Of a DNA stretch of 64,000 nt, positions 16,421-29,159 are shown one piece after another. Under the pieces are notes generated by a model. It ran no database searches. It was not told the DNA's origin and was given only the letters and a program-made list of their open reading frames with translations. Origin of the DNA: Xestospongia bergquistia (taxonomy: Eukaryota > Porifera > Demospongiae > Haplosclerida > Petrosiidae); contig OZ014419.1 in the NCBI GenBank assembly GCA_963965975.1, positions 4,553,677-4,617,676 of the forward strand, given 5' to 3'. Each line of letters begins with the position of its first letter. Positions within the stretch are counted from its first letter, which is position 1. The position numbers and the translations under genes were made by a program.

Positions 16421-19400
16421 GTATCATTAGGTGCTACTGATACTACTGTAAGAAGCAATGGAACTGCAACTCGTAGAGGACAAAGGAGTATTACGGAGAC
16501 AGGTTATAACTTTTAATAACTAGAAACTAATATTGTATATACAACTGTAACATTAGGTGCTACTGAAACTATTGTAAGAAGTAATGGAACTGGAACTCGT
16601 AGAGGACAAAAGTGTAATACTGAGACAGGTTATAACTTTTAATAACTAGATGCTAATATTGTATATATAACTGTAACATTAGGAGCTACTAATACTACTG
16701 TAAGAAGCAATGGAACTGCAACTCGTAGAGGAGAATGTGTATTACTGAGACAGGTTATAACATTTAATAACTAGATACTAATATTGTATATATAACTGTA
16801 ACATTAGGAGCTACTGATACTACTTTAAGAAGTAATGGAACTCCAACTCATAGAGGACAAAGGAGTATTACTGAGATAAGTTATAACTTTTAATAACTAG
16901 ATACTAATATTGTATATATAACTGTAACATTAGGTGCTACTGATACTATTGTAAGAAGTAATGGAACTGGAACTCGTAGAGGACAAAGGTGTAATACTGA
17001 GACAGGTTATAACTTTTATTAACTAGATGCTAATATTGTATATATAACTGTAACATTAGGAGCTACTGATACTACTGTAAGAAGTAATGGAACTGCAACT
17101 CGTAGAGGACAGAGAAGTAATACTGAGACAGGTTATAACTTTTACTAACTAGATACTAATATTGTATATACAACTGTATCGTCAGGTGCTACTGATACTA
17201 CTGTAAGAAGCAATGGAACTGCAACTCGTAGAGGACAAAGGAGTATTACGGAGACAGGTTATAACTTTTAATAACTAGAAACTAATATTGTATATACAAC
17301 TGTAACATTAGGTGCTACTGAAACTATTGTAAGAAGTAATGGAACTGGAACTCGTAGAGGACAAAAGTGTAATACTGAGACAGGTTATAACTTTTAATAA
17401 CTAGATGCTAATATTGTATATATAACTGTAACATTAGGAGCTACTAATACTACTGTAAGAAGCAATGGAACTGCAACTCGTAGAGGAGAAGGTGTATTAC
17501 TGAGACAGTTTATAACTTTTAATAACTAGATACTAATATTGTATATATAACTGTAACATTAGGAGCTACTGATACTACTTTAAGAAGTAATGGAACTCCA
17601 ACTCATAGAGGACAAAGGAGTATTACTGAGATAAGTTATAACTTTTAATAACTAGATACTAATATTGTATATATAACTGTAACATTAGGTGCTACTGATA
17701 CTATTGTAAGAAGTAATGGAACTGGAACTCGTAGAGGACAAAGGTGTAATACTGAGACAGGTTATAACTTTTATTAACTAGATGCTAATATTGTATATAT
17801 AACTGTAACATTAGGAGCTACTGATACTACTGTAAGAAGTAATAGAACTGCAACTCGTAGAGGACAGAGAAGTAATACTGAGACAGGTTATAACTTTTAA
17901 TAACTAGATACTAATATTGTATATACAACTGTATCGTCAGGTGCTACTGATACTACTGTAAGAAGCAATGGAACTGCAACTCGTAGAGGACAAAGGAGTA
18001 TTACGGAGACAGGTTATAACTTTTAATAACTAGAAACTAATATTGTATATACAACTGTAACATTAGGTGCTACTGAAACTATTGTAAGAAGTAATGGAAC
18101 TGGAACTCGTAGAGGACAAAAGTGTAATACTGAGACAGGTTATAACTTTTAATAACTAGATGCTAATATTGTATATATAACTGTAACATTAGGAGCTACT
18201 AATACTACTGTAAGAAGCAATGGAACTGCAACTCGTAGAGGAGAAGGTGTATTACTGAGACAGTTTATAACTTTTAATAACTAGATACTAATATTGTATA
18301 TATAACTGTAACGTTAGGTGCTACTGATACTACTGTAAGAAGCAATGGAACTGCAACTCATAGAGGACAAAGGAGTATTACTGAGACAGGTTATAACTTT
18401 TAATAACTAGATACTAATATTGTATATATAACTGTAACATTAGGAGCTACTGATACTACTGTATAAAGTAATGGAACTCCAACTCATAGTGGTCAAAGGA
18501 GTATTACTGAGATAGGTTATAACTTTTAATAACTAGATACTAATATTTTATATATAACTGTAACATTTAGAGCTACTGATACTACTGTAAGAAGTAATGG
18601 AACTGGAACTCGTAGAGGAGAAAGAAGTGTTACTGAGACAGGTTATAACTTTTAATAACTATATACTGATATTGTATATATAACTGTAACATTAGGAGCT
18701 ACTAATACTACTGTAAGAAGCAATGGAACTGCAACTCGTAGAGGAGAATGTGTATTACTGAGACAGGTTATAACATTTAATAACTAGATACTAATATTGT
18801 ATATATAACTGTAACATTAGGAGCTACTGATACTACTTTAAGAAGTAATGGAACTCCAACTCATAGAGGACAAAGGAGTATTACTGAGATAAGTTATAAC
18901 TTTTAATAACTAGATACTAATATTGTATATATAACTGTAACATTAGGTGCTACTGATACTATTGTAAGAAGTAATGGAACTGGAACTCGTAGAGGACAAA
19001 GGTGTAATACTGAGAAAGGTTATAACTTTTATTAACTAGATGCTAATATTGTATATATAACTGTAACATTAGGAGCTACTGATACTACTGTAAGAAGTAA
19101 TGGAACTGCAACTCGTAGAGGACAGAGAAGTAATACTGAGACAGGTTATAACTTTTACTAACTAGATACTAATATTGTATATACAACTGTATCGTCAGGT
19201 GCTACTGATACTACTGTAAGAAGCAATGGAACTGCAACTCGTAGAGGACAAAGGAGTATTACGGAGACAGGTTATAACTTTTAATAACTAGAAACTAATA
19301 TTGTATATACAACTGTAACATTAGGTGCTACTGAAACTATTGTAAGAAGTAATGGAACTGGAACTCGTAGAGGACAAAAGTGTAATACTGAGACAGGTTA

Positions 19401-20000
19401 TAACTTTTAATAACTAGATGCTAATATTGTATATATAACTGTAACATTAGGAGCTACTAATACTACTGTAAGAAGCAATGGAACTGCAACTCGTAGAGGA
19501 GAAGGTGTATTACTGAGACAGTTTATAACTTTTAATAACTAGATACTAATATTGTATATATAACTGTAACATTAGGTGCTACTGATACTACTGTAAGAAG
19601 CAATGGAACTGCAACTCATAGAGGACAAAGGAGTATTACTGAGACAGGTTATAACTTTTAATAACTAGATACTAATATTGTATATATAACTGTAACATTA
19701 GGAGCTACTGATACTACTGTATAAAGTAATGGAACTCCAACTCATAGTGGTCAAAGGAGTATTACTGAGATAGGTTATAACTTTTAATAACTAGATACTA
19801 ATATTTTATATATAACTGTAACATTTAGAGCTACTGATACTACTGTAAGAAGTAATGGAACTGGAACTCGTAGAGGAGAAAGAAGTGTTACTGAGACAGG
19901 TTATAACTTTTAATAACTATATACTGATATTGTATATATAACTGTAACATTAGGAGCTACTAATACTACTGTAAGAAGTAAAGGAACTGCAACTCGTAGA
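16421..20000. repeat. Higher-order repeats of 6 monomers (755 bp) and 10 monomers (1258 bp)
   Basis: The variant GTATCGTCAGGTGC occurs at about 17176, 17931 and 19189, with a related GTATCATTAGGTGC at about 16421. The spacings are 755 (6 x 126 minus 1) and 1258 (10 x 126 minus 2). Other private variants, ACGGAGACAGG, TAGAAACTAATATTG, CTGAAACTATTG, GTATAAAGTAATGG and GAGAATGTGTATT, repeat with the same spacings (for example 18461 to 19719, and 16731 to 18744). This end of the array therefore has two interlocking unit lengths, as expected from successive unequal exchanges. Confidence 0.8.
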
Positions 20001-20302
20001 GGACAGAGAAGTAATACTGAGACAGGTTATAACTTTTAATAACTAGATACTAATATTGCGTATATAACTGTAACATTAGGTGCTACTGATACTACTGTAA
20101 GAAGTAATGGAACTGGAACTCGTAGAGGACAAAGGTGTAATACTGAGATAGGTTATAGCATTTAATAACTAGATACTAATATTGTATATATAACTGTAAC
20201 ATTAGGAGCTACTAATATTACTGTAAGAAGTAATGGAACTGGAACTCGTAGAGGACAAAGGAGTATTACTGAGATAGGTTATAACTTTTAATAACTAGAT
20301 AG

Positions 20303-20659
20303 ATATATATATAGTGTAGATTAAAAGAATAGATTAACAGACATGTAAATGGTTGGATGACACACAGAAAGATACAAACAATAAAAATAAGAGATGTAAA
20401 TATTATCGCTTATATTCATTCATTTATATCATAATATTCACAACCTATAAATTATTGAAATGTAAAATGAGTAAAGAAAGATCAACGTTTGATAATAATT
20501 GTTTTGATTTAAAAAGGACTTCCTTTCTTAAATCATTTTAATAATTGTATATAAAAATATTTGCTTTCTTTAAACCTTCATTCAGTTGATCAACCACATC
20601 TTGTGTCACACTATGCATTAAATAAATATGACAGTAATGATATTCAATTCTGTGAACAG
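20303..20659. other. AT-rich spacer at the satellite edge
   Basis: The stretch begins with a short (AT)n run directly after the last satellite monomer. A 62-codon open frame at 20353-20541 has low-complexity, lysine- and asparagine-rich content, no recognisable domain and no splice context, and is taken as chance. Nothing else is seen. Confidence 0.6.
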
Positions 20660-20806
20660 TTATTGTCTTATGCACTTACTCTCACTCTCTTTTTTTCTCA
20701 TCTTGTCTAATACGTCAGTTAAGTCTTTGTCTCCATTTTTATGGACTCCAACTAAACCTTGTTCTCTGGCATTCGCGATTTCATAATAGTATAATTTCTT
20801 GTTAAG
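20660..20806 (-). pseudogene. Copia-type retrotransposon fragment (C-terminal end of RNase H region)
   Basis: An open minus-strand frame of 48 codons reads LNKKLYYYEIANAREQ, then GLVGVHKNGDKDLTDVLDKM, and ends at a TAA at 20660-20662. The spacing of KK, Y, R/E, VH..G, D..DVL.K matches the pattern known at the end of Copia/Ty1 polyproteins, where the RNase H domain finishes with a YH..RE....G....H..G..N.ADILTK-like stretch. This assignment rests on remembered family pattern, not a search. Just upstream a splice-like AG (TGCAG) or a stop breaks the frame, and no integrase or reverse transcriptase was found in the next kilobase, so it is a small orphan fragment about 0.35 kb from the satellite edge. 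Confidence 0.5.
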
Positions 20807-22484
20807 CTGCATTCAAATGTGACAACATGCACCTTTAATTAATATTATTATACCTCAGCAGTAGTGACAGCACAGTTGACCTCTCTAAGTGACTCATTGA
20901 TATTGTAAGGGACAGAGTATTTTTTAGATCAGATTACTTTAAATATGGTTAGAAAAACATAGTGTACAACAGATAAAATAGAACTGATATTGGATAGGAC
21001 CCCTTCAATAACAATGATAGAAGTGATTTTGTAAGGCTACTTTGGCTTTATCTATTCTGTCATTTACCATAAGAGAATGCAGTTTTTTCAATTTTTACAG
21101 AACAAGACATGGTTATGCTGCCAAAAATCTTTATGAAAAATAAGCTTTGAATTAAGGAGATATTCCACATTGAAAGTGTCACACAGAATAGTGCTTCACT
21201 TTTCAAGGAGTTGGGTGCAAGCCAAACTGGAAAAACCACATCCATGCATTTTAAGACTTCTTGCTTTTAAGACAGTTCTCTTTTGTTACAATACTAGCAA
21301 TGTTTGGACAAAAAATGGAAATTGGTTCTGGAATTTTATACAGGTGACTAATATTCCTTGCTGTAACAGAAGATTAGCCATATATATACTATTTTAAAAT
21401 TATTTTAAAAATAAAAAAGATATTCACTCCATCATTATTTTACTGGATTTTGGTTAAATTTTTGTTTTCGGAAACCTCGATCCACTGGCAGGTTGATCAT
21501 TTTGCTATTTAGGTCAAATATTGGTGTGGATAATGTCAGAAATTTAGTATGCATCATTTGTCATTGTTCTCCACTGGTGTTTAAGATATAAGAGTCAAGC
21601 TATACGTTTATTGATAATTTTGTCATTTTGATGTTAAGTGTGCTCGTTCTTTTGAAGGTTGGCAGTAAATACTGAGCTGATATACACGTAAAAGTAAAGT
21701 ACACTAATCAGTGTATATTTCGTTGATTATAGTGGCCATTTTCTTTGTAATTGTGAAAATATTACCTTTCATTGCAATTTTAGGACTTTCTAATATTCAC
21801 ACACTCAATCATAAATTTTGTTATTATATGTCACCTCTAACCTGCATTTGATGGATGTTTCAAAGGACATGCTTTACCATGACAAGTATCGTTGGTACTT
21901 ATTGTTTGTTACTATATATTGTGTGTTCTTAATACTAATATGGAGCACAAATTGTTTTAAAGTGACACTTATTTTTGTTGTTCTACCTTGTTAATACCTT
22001 ATTAAAGGTGTCTGCTAAAATTATCAATGTGGTACAGTTGCTTGATTTTCTTCTAATTGTTTCCTTTTACTACCAGGTGAAATTATGACTGAATCTAATT
22101 TTTAATAAAATGTTCTCTCATTTATGCTGACCACTGACCATGTGTATGCTGTTATATATATTTATAGTGATTCTCACAACATTAATGGTATAATTTATTG
22201 TACAGTAACAAAATTGCTCTTATTTTAATAGATCTAAAGCTTTTAAGGCAGTGGAAGAATATAACATTGCACATTGTTTTAAAAAGTTAGCATAACATCT
22301 TCAAAATGAGAATATTAAAAATTATTTACAAGAATTATGCAAAAACTACTCAAAGCAACAAGGATTGAATAGTCAAATTAAAAGCTAAGTACAAAACAAG
22401 CTATTACAGCAAAATCATAGATTTTTGTCTACTCTATACTATAGATATCAACTACTTACATAAAAGACTAAAAAAGCAAAATGT
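20807..22484. other. AT-rich spacer without a recognisable gene
   Basis: Open frames of 61-75 codons at 21060-21245 (minus) and 21170-21397 (plus) overlap each other and show no domain or splice context. Around 22240-22480 the sequence becomes A-rich and would be the 3' flank of the minus-strand ankyrin/Death-domain gene. No repeat or RNA gene was recognised. Confidence 0.5.
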
Positions 22485-25400
22485 TCAATGTCTCACAAAG
22501 TCTTTCTTACGAAGATATTTGATGTGCACATCTGGTTTACCTACAAACTCTCTAATTTTCATTGCTGTAGAATTGTGTTTTACAATACAGCTTTCAACTG
22601 TATCAATAACAACCTCCCAAGTCACATCAGTAGGCATCGTGTCTACCCAACTGCGGATTACTTTCATAAGCTTATTGCCATTATCTTCTGGGCTGTTACT
22701 ACAACCTTCTAAGACATTGCGTTGTACTTCAAGAGCTAGACCGATCTTCTTCCAGTCATACTCTATGTCAGATAGTAGGTCAAGAAGATCTTTAATACTG
22801 GGTTCCTTCTTAAGTATTCCTGATATGTCTATAATAAGAAAAGAATTATGAAGTATATGATGTTTAACTAAAAAAAATATTAGTTCTGACTTAAATAATT
22901 TATGCAATCACAATATAGAAATTAAAATCTAAGGTATATAATAAAGTCTAGACTATCTTTTGTAAATGTTTAATGCTCTTACCAAGTTCACTCTTAACTG
23001 CAGCAGTAGCATGATTATCAATCCAGGGAAGTTGTTGGACTCCATCAATACCTTTTGTTGACATGCCATCTTTACAACAAGTAAGTATTGTCTTATCTTC
23101 ATTTGGACGACAGAGATGATTTATTGTGGGTGAACATACAGAGCAAAGGAAACGTTCCTGAGGCATTGAAAGAATTGGCTTATATTGAAACTTCTTAACT
23201 ACATCTCCAATTGCTTAACGAATGATATCCTTGATAGTGGAGCAATTTGTAGGAGAGCTTACTTCAGGAGCAGTGGCTATAGAGGTACTGTGATGATGGG
23301 TAGGTGGTGGGAGATTTAATAGAATTTCATGACAGATGATTTTCCTGTCCCAGGAGCTCCAGACAGTGATAACTTTGAGTATTTGCATCGAATTCGGCCT
23401 TCTTTAAGTGCCTTGTGAAGTAAGCCAGTATAATCTATAAAGTAAAAGAGATATAATTTTATATAACCACTGCAGTGATATTGGGTAACACTATTGTGTT
23501 AGTATTCCTAAGAGTACAGTAATACTGGCACAGTCATTGAGTATACTACAGATTGTGGACTTGCTCAGCAAAAATATGGTGACAACAAATTTTAAAGTAG
23601 ATATTAAAGTGAAAGCTGTAATGTTTACCATTTAAAAAACATCAAGACATAATACATTAGTAACCCATGAGCTGGTGAACATTTGCAATCAATATATGCT
23701 ATAACACATAAAATAACTAAATTTTATAAAGACACTTGACTATTCCCTATTATATAACATTACTACAGTACTACATGAAGCTTACAAAGTCTAAGTTTTA
23801 AGTTTCATTGCACGTAACTATCATAAGCTGTATACAAGTAGAAGTTAACTAACATGCTGACAATAAATGTCCATGTATCATCAGTCATATTACTTCTTGA
23901 ATAAGAAAAAAGTTATTTTATTCTCTACTGTTCTTGTTAGATATAATCAATGAATGACATCATAATGTTACAATGATGACTCTTTGTGGTTTATGTTTTT
24001 AAAAAATGAAATGTTAATTATCTTTACAGAGTATCTGCAATATTAACTGATTATCATCACTGACATATCTGTAACTGTCAATGCAGTGATTTCTCGGTAA
24101 CTTTCATTAATTTTAAAAAACAGTAGTTTATTATTTTGTTGATGTAATACAGTATATTTTCACATGAATATTTTCAATATTATTTTCTTGAATATATTAC
24201 TATTTAGTCAAGAAAAGTGTTTGATAATAGTTTGTAAAGATTGTATAGTCATGTATAAAGTAACACTGTTATTACTGCCAGTATACATATCATGTTACTA
24301 GGTTATATTATTATCATTGTATTGACAAAATTATAAGTGTATTGTAATGTATAGAAAATAGCAATGAACTAAATTAATATAGAACTACACACTGACCGTA
24401 TAGTGACTTGTCAATCAGCTCTAGTATTCTATCTTTATTAACACAATTAGATTTGACCATGTCAGCAGGTATTTGGGCCTTGTTATTCTTCATATTGGCA
24501 TTTGCACCATTTAACAGTAATATTTCAACACAATCTGCTTTTCCACTTTGGCAGGCATTATGTAAGAGGCTAAGTCCATTCTGTGTGGTAAAAGAAATTA
24601 TATAAAAAGAAACATGTAAGATGTATTACACAATAATACAATAGGATAATCATTATTATATATAATAAAGCATAATGTAGAGAACATACTAAATTGATAT
24701 AATGCTAACATTCATGTTCTTCCAGTCGTATTATTACTAGTGAATAAATTATTCCTGTTAAGATACCCACCAACATAACTATGTGACCTGTGCTATGTTA
24801 TAATTTTAGCAAAAACTGCTTATAAATTCAGCATTGATGATGTCTGTTATAGCTGTTATTAAAATTATCAATAATGAACATATCGTATGAATCTATGATA
24901 GAGCTTGATTAGTGGAAGGGTATTCCAATATATCTTGAAAACTTGTAATATGTATTGCTTTTACACATATAGTACTGCACATCACTAATCTTTGGGTAAG
25001 TGCATCCTTTATTAAAATTTAAAAATTTTACGTAAGCTATTTACAGGAATTGATGAAAAAATGTTACAATGCGTATGGCATAAAATAAATTAACTTACTA
25101 CACTTAGTTTGTAAAGATTACCTCATATGGCATATTTTTAAAAGTTGCTACAATCAGAAGAATCTGTTATACAAGTGTAATTACTTTCTCAATATAAATA
25201 TTAAGCCATATTTCTACAAGTAAGAAACAGTATTCTAGTGTATTCACTATGTTATTACTTAGAATGTCAAACCATCATGGAATAAACATAGTGATGACAC
25301 TGACAATAATTAAAGTTAGTGTTATAGGATTTTATTGTAAATACAGACACATTGTTCATATTTTGGTTGCATGTTAACCTTTGAAAGGTGGAGATAATTT

Positions 25401-28400
25401 TATTCTACCTTGTATATGGTATTACTAGCACCTGTTACGTTCTAGTAGTATGTAATAGTAAACATAAACATAAACAATAGAAAAGAGTTGAAGTGGTATG
25501 TTATCATTGTTCTATTTTAAAACTTTACCTTGCATATCTGCTTCTAAATAAAGGTTATTGCATCATTTTGGATCAAAGCCCCTTTCTATCGCTGTGATAT
25601 CTGGATGTTGAACACAGAAACAACAAAATTCATAATGCTAAAAGGCTACTAGTGCTGACTCCATAACATTGCTAAAGCATACTATCAGAAAATAATGCTA
25701 ACATAGTCTGTATATCACTGATTATTAGAGCCATGAAATGCACTAAAGGTATCTCGTCAAAACTCTTTCATTTCTAACTGTTTGATATTATAGTTGCATG
25801 TACTTAAAGAGTCTAGCAACTTCAAAAGATTATAAAAAGATGATCACACTATAATTCGGGTAATAATAAATAATTATTTCTTTTTCTTAGTTTATTGTTA
25901 TTGCTTTTATAAGGAAATGAAAAATGTTAGAAGATATAGCAGCAAGTAAATACACAATCTAAAGTGGATTAACACTTCATTACACACTGAAACATTGTTT
26001 ATAATACCTGACACTATAGCAAACACATTTAAACTAAAGAAATTGACACTGTACTTTGCTGGCACTATGTCATGTTTTGTTAAATATAGCTACTACAATA
26101 ATCACTTTCATCTGCGTAATCATTTTGAGGAGTGTCTATATGACAACTTATAGGAGATGACTAAATCAAAAATAAGCACAAATCATTTATTTTAATAATA
26201 ACATGTAATGAAGATACTTACTTTGTCATTTGCATCCAGTGATGCACCAGCTTTTATTAGAATATGAGCTATCTTAGAATAACCTTTGTAAGCAGCATAG
26301 TGAAGTGGACTGTTCTTGTACTACATAAAGAAAAAGTCAATATTTATGATCAATTATAAATATGGCTGTATCTATTGATACATTATAAAAATATGTGAAA
26401 TAATTCGATATCTTTTAAAGAATGTCTATAAATAGGCTGGTGCTTAATGTGATGTCAACTGTTGTATTCAAGATAACTAGCTATGATATGTTTAAAGATC
26501 AAAATGTTTGTCTATTATGTCATATATCTTTACTACAGGCTTACAATATAGTTTTGTAATGTAATACATGACAGTAAGTCATACATTAAGTAGAGGGTCC
26601 ATAAAACCTATTTTACTGACAAGTTATAACTAGTATATACCAACAATTGCATATTAGCTAAACATTATATTAACATAATGATGACATTAGGAATTAAGTA
26701 CACACAATATCAGTTATTAAATGTAAACCTAGAGCAAATTATTATCAATGCATGTCAGATACCCAACACCAACTAATGTGTGTATTGTCGTCATTTTGTT
26801 ACATTCATTCGATCATTAAATCTGTTTACTGCACATGCTAACACTATGTAGCAATATACTTTAATGTTTACATTTTTAAAAAAAACTGATAAATAAAATT
26901 AATATTAAAAAAAAGTCAACTGTGACTATGTTATATCAGAATTGGCTGCACACAAGCTAAAGCACTTCAAATAGGCTATGAGGCCATATAGGATGAATAG
27001 TCTATACGACATACCTTGATCCACCTTTGTAATCTATACTGAAATCACGAGACAATGCAAAACTGAAATCACGAGACAATGCAAAACTGAATGACAATTT
27101 AGTCACTATTTTGTATAATTATGGACTTTGAGAAGAAAGAAACAAGTCTGAAATGATCTGAGGTGTTCTTCGTTTAGAATATAATCAGTAAAAATATTCC
27201 ACTTATAAACAATTCATTGTTAATAATCAAAATAATTGCAATACTATGTCATTAACATTTCAACTATTTCTAAACAGTAATCCAAAGCACATTATAAACT
27301 TCACATTTTGAGTATAGTATATGCATAACAAGCTATCAAAAAAAGTTTTAAAAGGAAACTCAACCATTACTACCCTATCATTACCAGTTTATTATGACTG
27401 TATTTGTAAAGAATGAGTACCTAAAAGCTTCACAGTTGCCTATCAATGGATTATTAGTCAGTGCATGTTATAAGTTTATTCTAGAAAGCTTTAGTGTAAT
27501 ACCATCCAAAACACTGTACATGCCATGTTGTGCACACAAGAATTATATTAATAAATCATATATAAATACATATTAAAAACACCTTATCAAAAGATGTTAC
27601 ATCAAGATATTGTAATCGTGACAATAATATATATTGTAAAGCATTGATGAGGCAAAGGTAAAAGATAATTAAAATTGATTGTACTTAATTATAGTTATTC
27701 TGTAGTTGTATGTAACTTGTATTAGTATTTGATTTCATTGACTCAGTAATTATAAATAACCACAATTATGTCAAATACATGGAATGCCCACCTTTGATTA
27801 TAAACATAGCTAGTAGAGTGAGTATTCAGTCAAGTTGGAAAAATAATGCTACACAATGTCATTTACATCTAAATAAAAATGTGGACCCAGATTTTCCCAA
27901 AACTTAATTCTAAATATATGTGATTGTCTATTTATTATCATGTAATAATATGTCCATTCCTACAGTAGTAATAACAGTTGTAATTGTAGAAAAGTAGATG
28001 TAATTATAATTGATTGAATTTAATGATAATCAAGTAATTGTAATAGAAGCCGATTACATTGAGGAGGCTGTAATGGAAGCATCACCAATATTTAGTATAA
28101 TAAACATTTGATACTAACCTCATCAATAGCATCTACATTCGCTCCATGGTTAATCAAAAGTGTAGCAACTTCAGTCTTTCCATATTTAGCAGCATAATGC
28201 GAAAGGAGTCCACTTGTCCTAAAAATTTAGACCATGTTAATTATAATATTAAAAGCTAGACATGATAAACAATCACTACATTTCAGACATGCAGTATGAA
28301 TAAAAATGACAGCTGTGCTATATATATTCATATGACATTTTGTATTATGACTGTGAGCATGCAACTAAACTTCACCACCACTGGTGTATACAGAATGGTT

Positions 28401-28936
28401 ATATATAGTAATTGCTAATTATGCAGTAGACCATATTGCTACATGATGATTGTGCAATAGATGATTTCATAATAGGATTTATTTATATAAGCCAAAACTG
28501 TTAACAATTGAACCACAACATACTACATATATGAATTATGGGTCTAAAGTACTTACAGGACAGTACATGTACATTATGTACACAGAGGTAATGAACTCAT
28601 ATCAGGTTTAAATGTAATGAGATTTCCAATTTTGTAGCAAAGATAAAAGAAAATTTAACCCACAAGTCAGTACAAAATATTTTTGCTCTAATAGTGTAAA
28701 AGTTTTCTCAACATAGTAATTAAGCATTTAATATATCCTGTATAAAAAGTAGAGTGTTTTACAAGATCTTTAAAACTTAACTTTGTACTAAATTTTAATT
28801 CTAATATGAAGTACTATCAAGTCTGTATTACAATACTAAACACTAACCTCATTTAGTGCATGTACTTTTGCACCATATTTAATTAACATTCTGCTATTTC
28901 TGCTTTTGATGTTAAGTGTAATGGTGTCTCCCCAGA
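22485..28936 (-). pseudogene. Ankyrin repeat - P-loop NTPase - Death domain gene, probably inactivated
   Basis: Six minus-strand exons with GT-AG borders were read. Exon A 28936-28848 is an ankyrin repeat (SGETPLHLTSKA...). Exon B 28218-28119 is an ankyrin repeat (SHYAAKYGKTEVATLLINHG). Exon C 26320-26222 is one 33-residue ankyrin repeat (NSPLHYAAYKGYSKIAHILI). Exon D 24580-24397 is the last repeat plus a linker (SLLHNACQSGKADCVEILLL). Exon E 23434-22983 holds a Walker A loop, GAPGTGKSS. Exon F 22828-22485 is a Death domain (IKDLLDLLSDIEYDWKKIGL, then a WVDTMPTDVTWEVV-like stretch) ending in TGA. Phases of the C-D, D-E and E-F joins agree. Lesions: exon A is about 10 bases short, giving an early TAA; exon B has one extra base; exon E has a one-base deletion after the Walker A loop (AAATTCTATT) and a TAA about 100 bases further on. 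Ankyrin repeats bind proteins and Death domains recruit signalling partners, so an innate-immune or cell-death role is inferred. No upstream exon was found before the GA tract. Introns hold only AT-rich sequence, plus a 24-bp tandem duplication at 27038-27085. Confidence 0.8.
27038..27085. repeat. Two-copy 24-bp tandem duplication in an intron
   Basis: The unit beginning ACTGAAATCACGAGAC occurs twice back to back with no differences. It lies between exons B and C of the ankyrin/Death-domain gene and has no evident function. Confidence 0.85.
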
Positions 28937-29159
28937 CTGAAAATGAAGAAATAATGATAAATAACTAACAGGATACTATACATTGTATGTAAACAAGTGA
29001 TATCATAAGATGTGGTCTATATCAGTGGAGGTTTTGTGTTGCAAATAGTACAGAATGAGATAAAGATAATTAGTAAACACTATTCTACTTTAATTATTAA
29101 TATACCACATTCCTAATAGTAGCGATTAAAATAGAGGTAGGCAAACACTCAAAAGAAAG

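Larger units (their letters stand above)
1..20302. repeat. 126-bp satellite DNA array (about 160 head-to-tail monomers)
   Basis: The same unit recurs without a break from the window edge to about 20302. The marker GGACAAAG recurs at about 11, 137, 262, 388, 513 and 638, giving a period of 126 with occasional one-base-short units. All monomers point the same way. Each contains the landmarks GGAGCTACT, ACTGTAAGAAG, GTTATAAC, TTTTAATAACTAG and GTATATATAACTG. Units differ mainly by substitutions at recurrent variable sites (GGA/GGT, AAT/GAT, AGT/AGC, GGA/GCA/CCA, CGT/CAT). Every frame is closed on both strands, so no long ORF exists in 20 kb. The left end is cut by the window, so true size is unknown. 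The right end dissolves into AT-rich unique sequence after a short (AT)n stretch. The family was not recognised as a named satellite. Confidence 0.97.

Noticed and set aside
1-20302. Every satellite monomer has a donor-like ACTGTAAGA and an acceptor-like TAATAACTAG, as if it were a chain of tiny exons and introns
   Set aside because: The implied 50-nt exon and 76-nt intron do not keep a reading frame from unit to unit, and the acceptor lacks a pyrimidine tract.
1-20302. A CRISPR-like array of regular repeats
   Set aside because: There are no spacers; the entire 126-bp unit is repeated, and the context is eukaryotic.
21060-21397. Opposed open frames of 61 and 75 codons
   Set aside because: They overlap on opposite strands with no recognisable domain or splice context.
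25540-25625. A possible additional minus-strand exon (HPDITAIERGFDPK followed by a stop, then a GTAAAG donor)
   Set aside because: It has an in-frame stop and no domain, and the ankyrin exons on either side (C and D) join in phase without it.
27960-28085. TGTAATTGTAG...GATTACATTGAGGAGGCTGTAAT sequence reminiscent of DNA-transposon termini
   Set aside because: No clear inverted ends or target duplication could be defined; it is too short and AT-rich to support.
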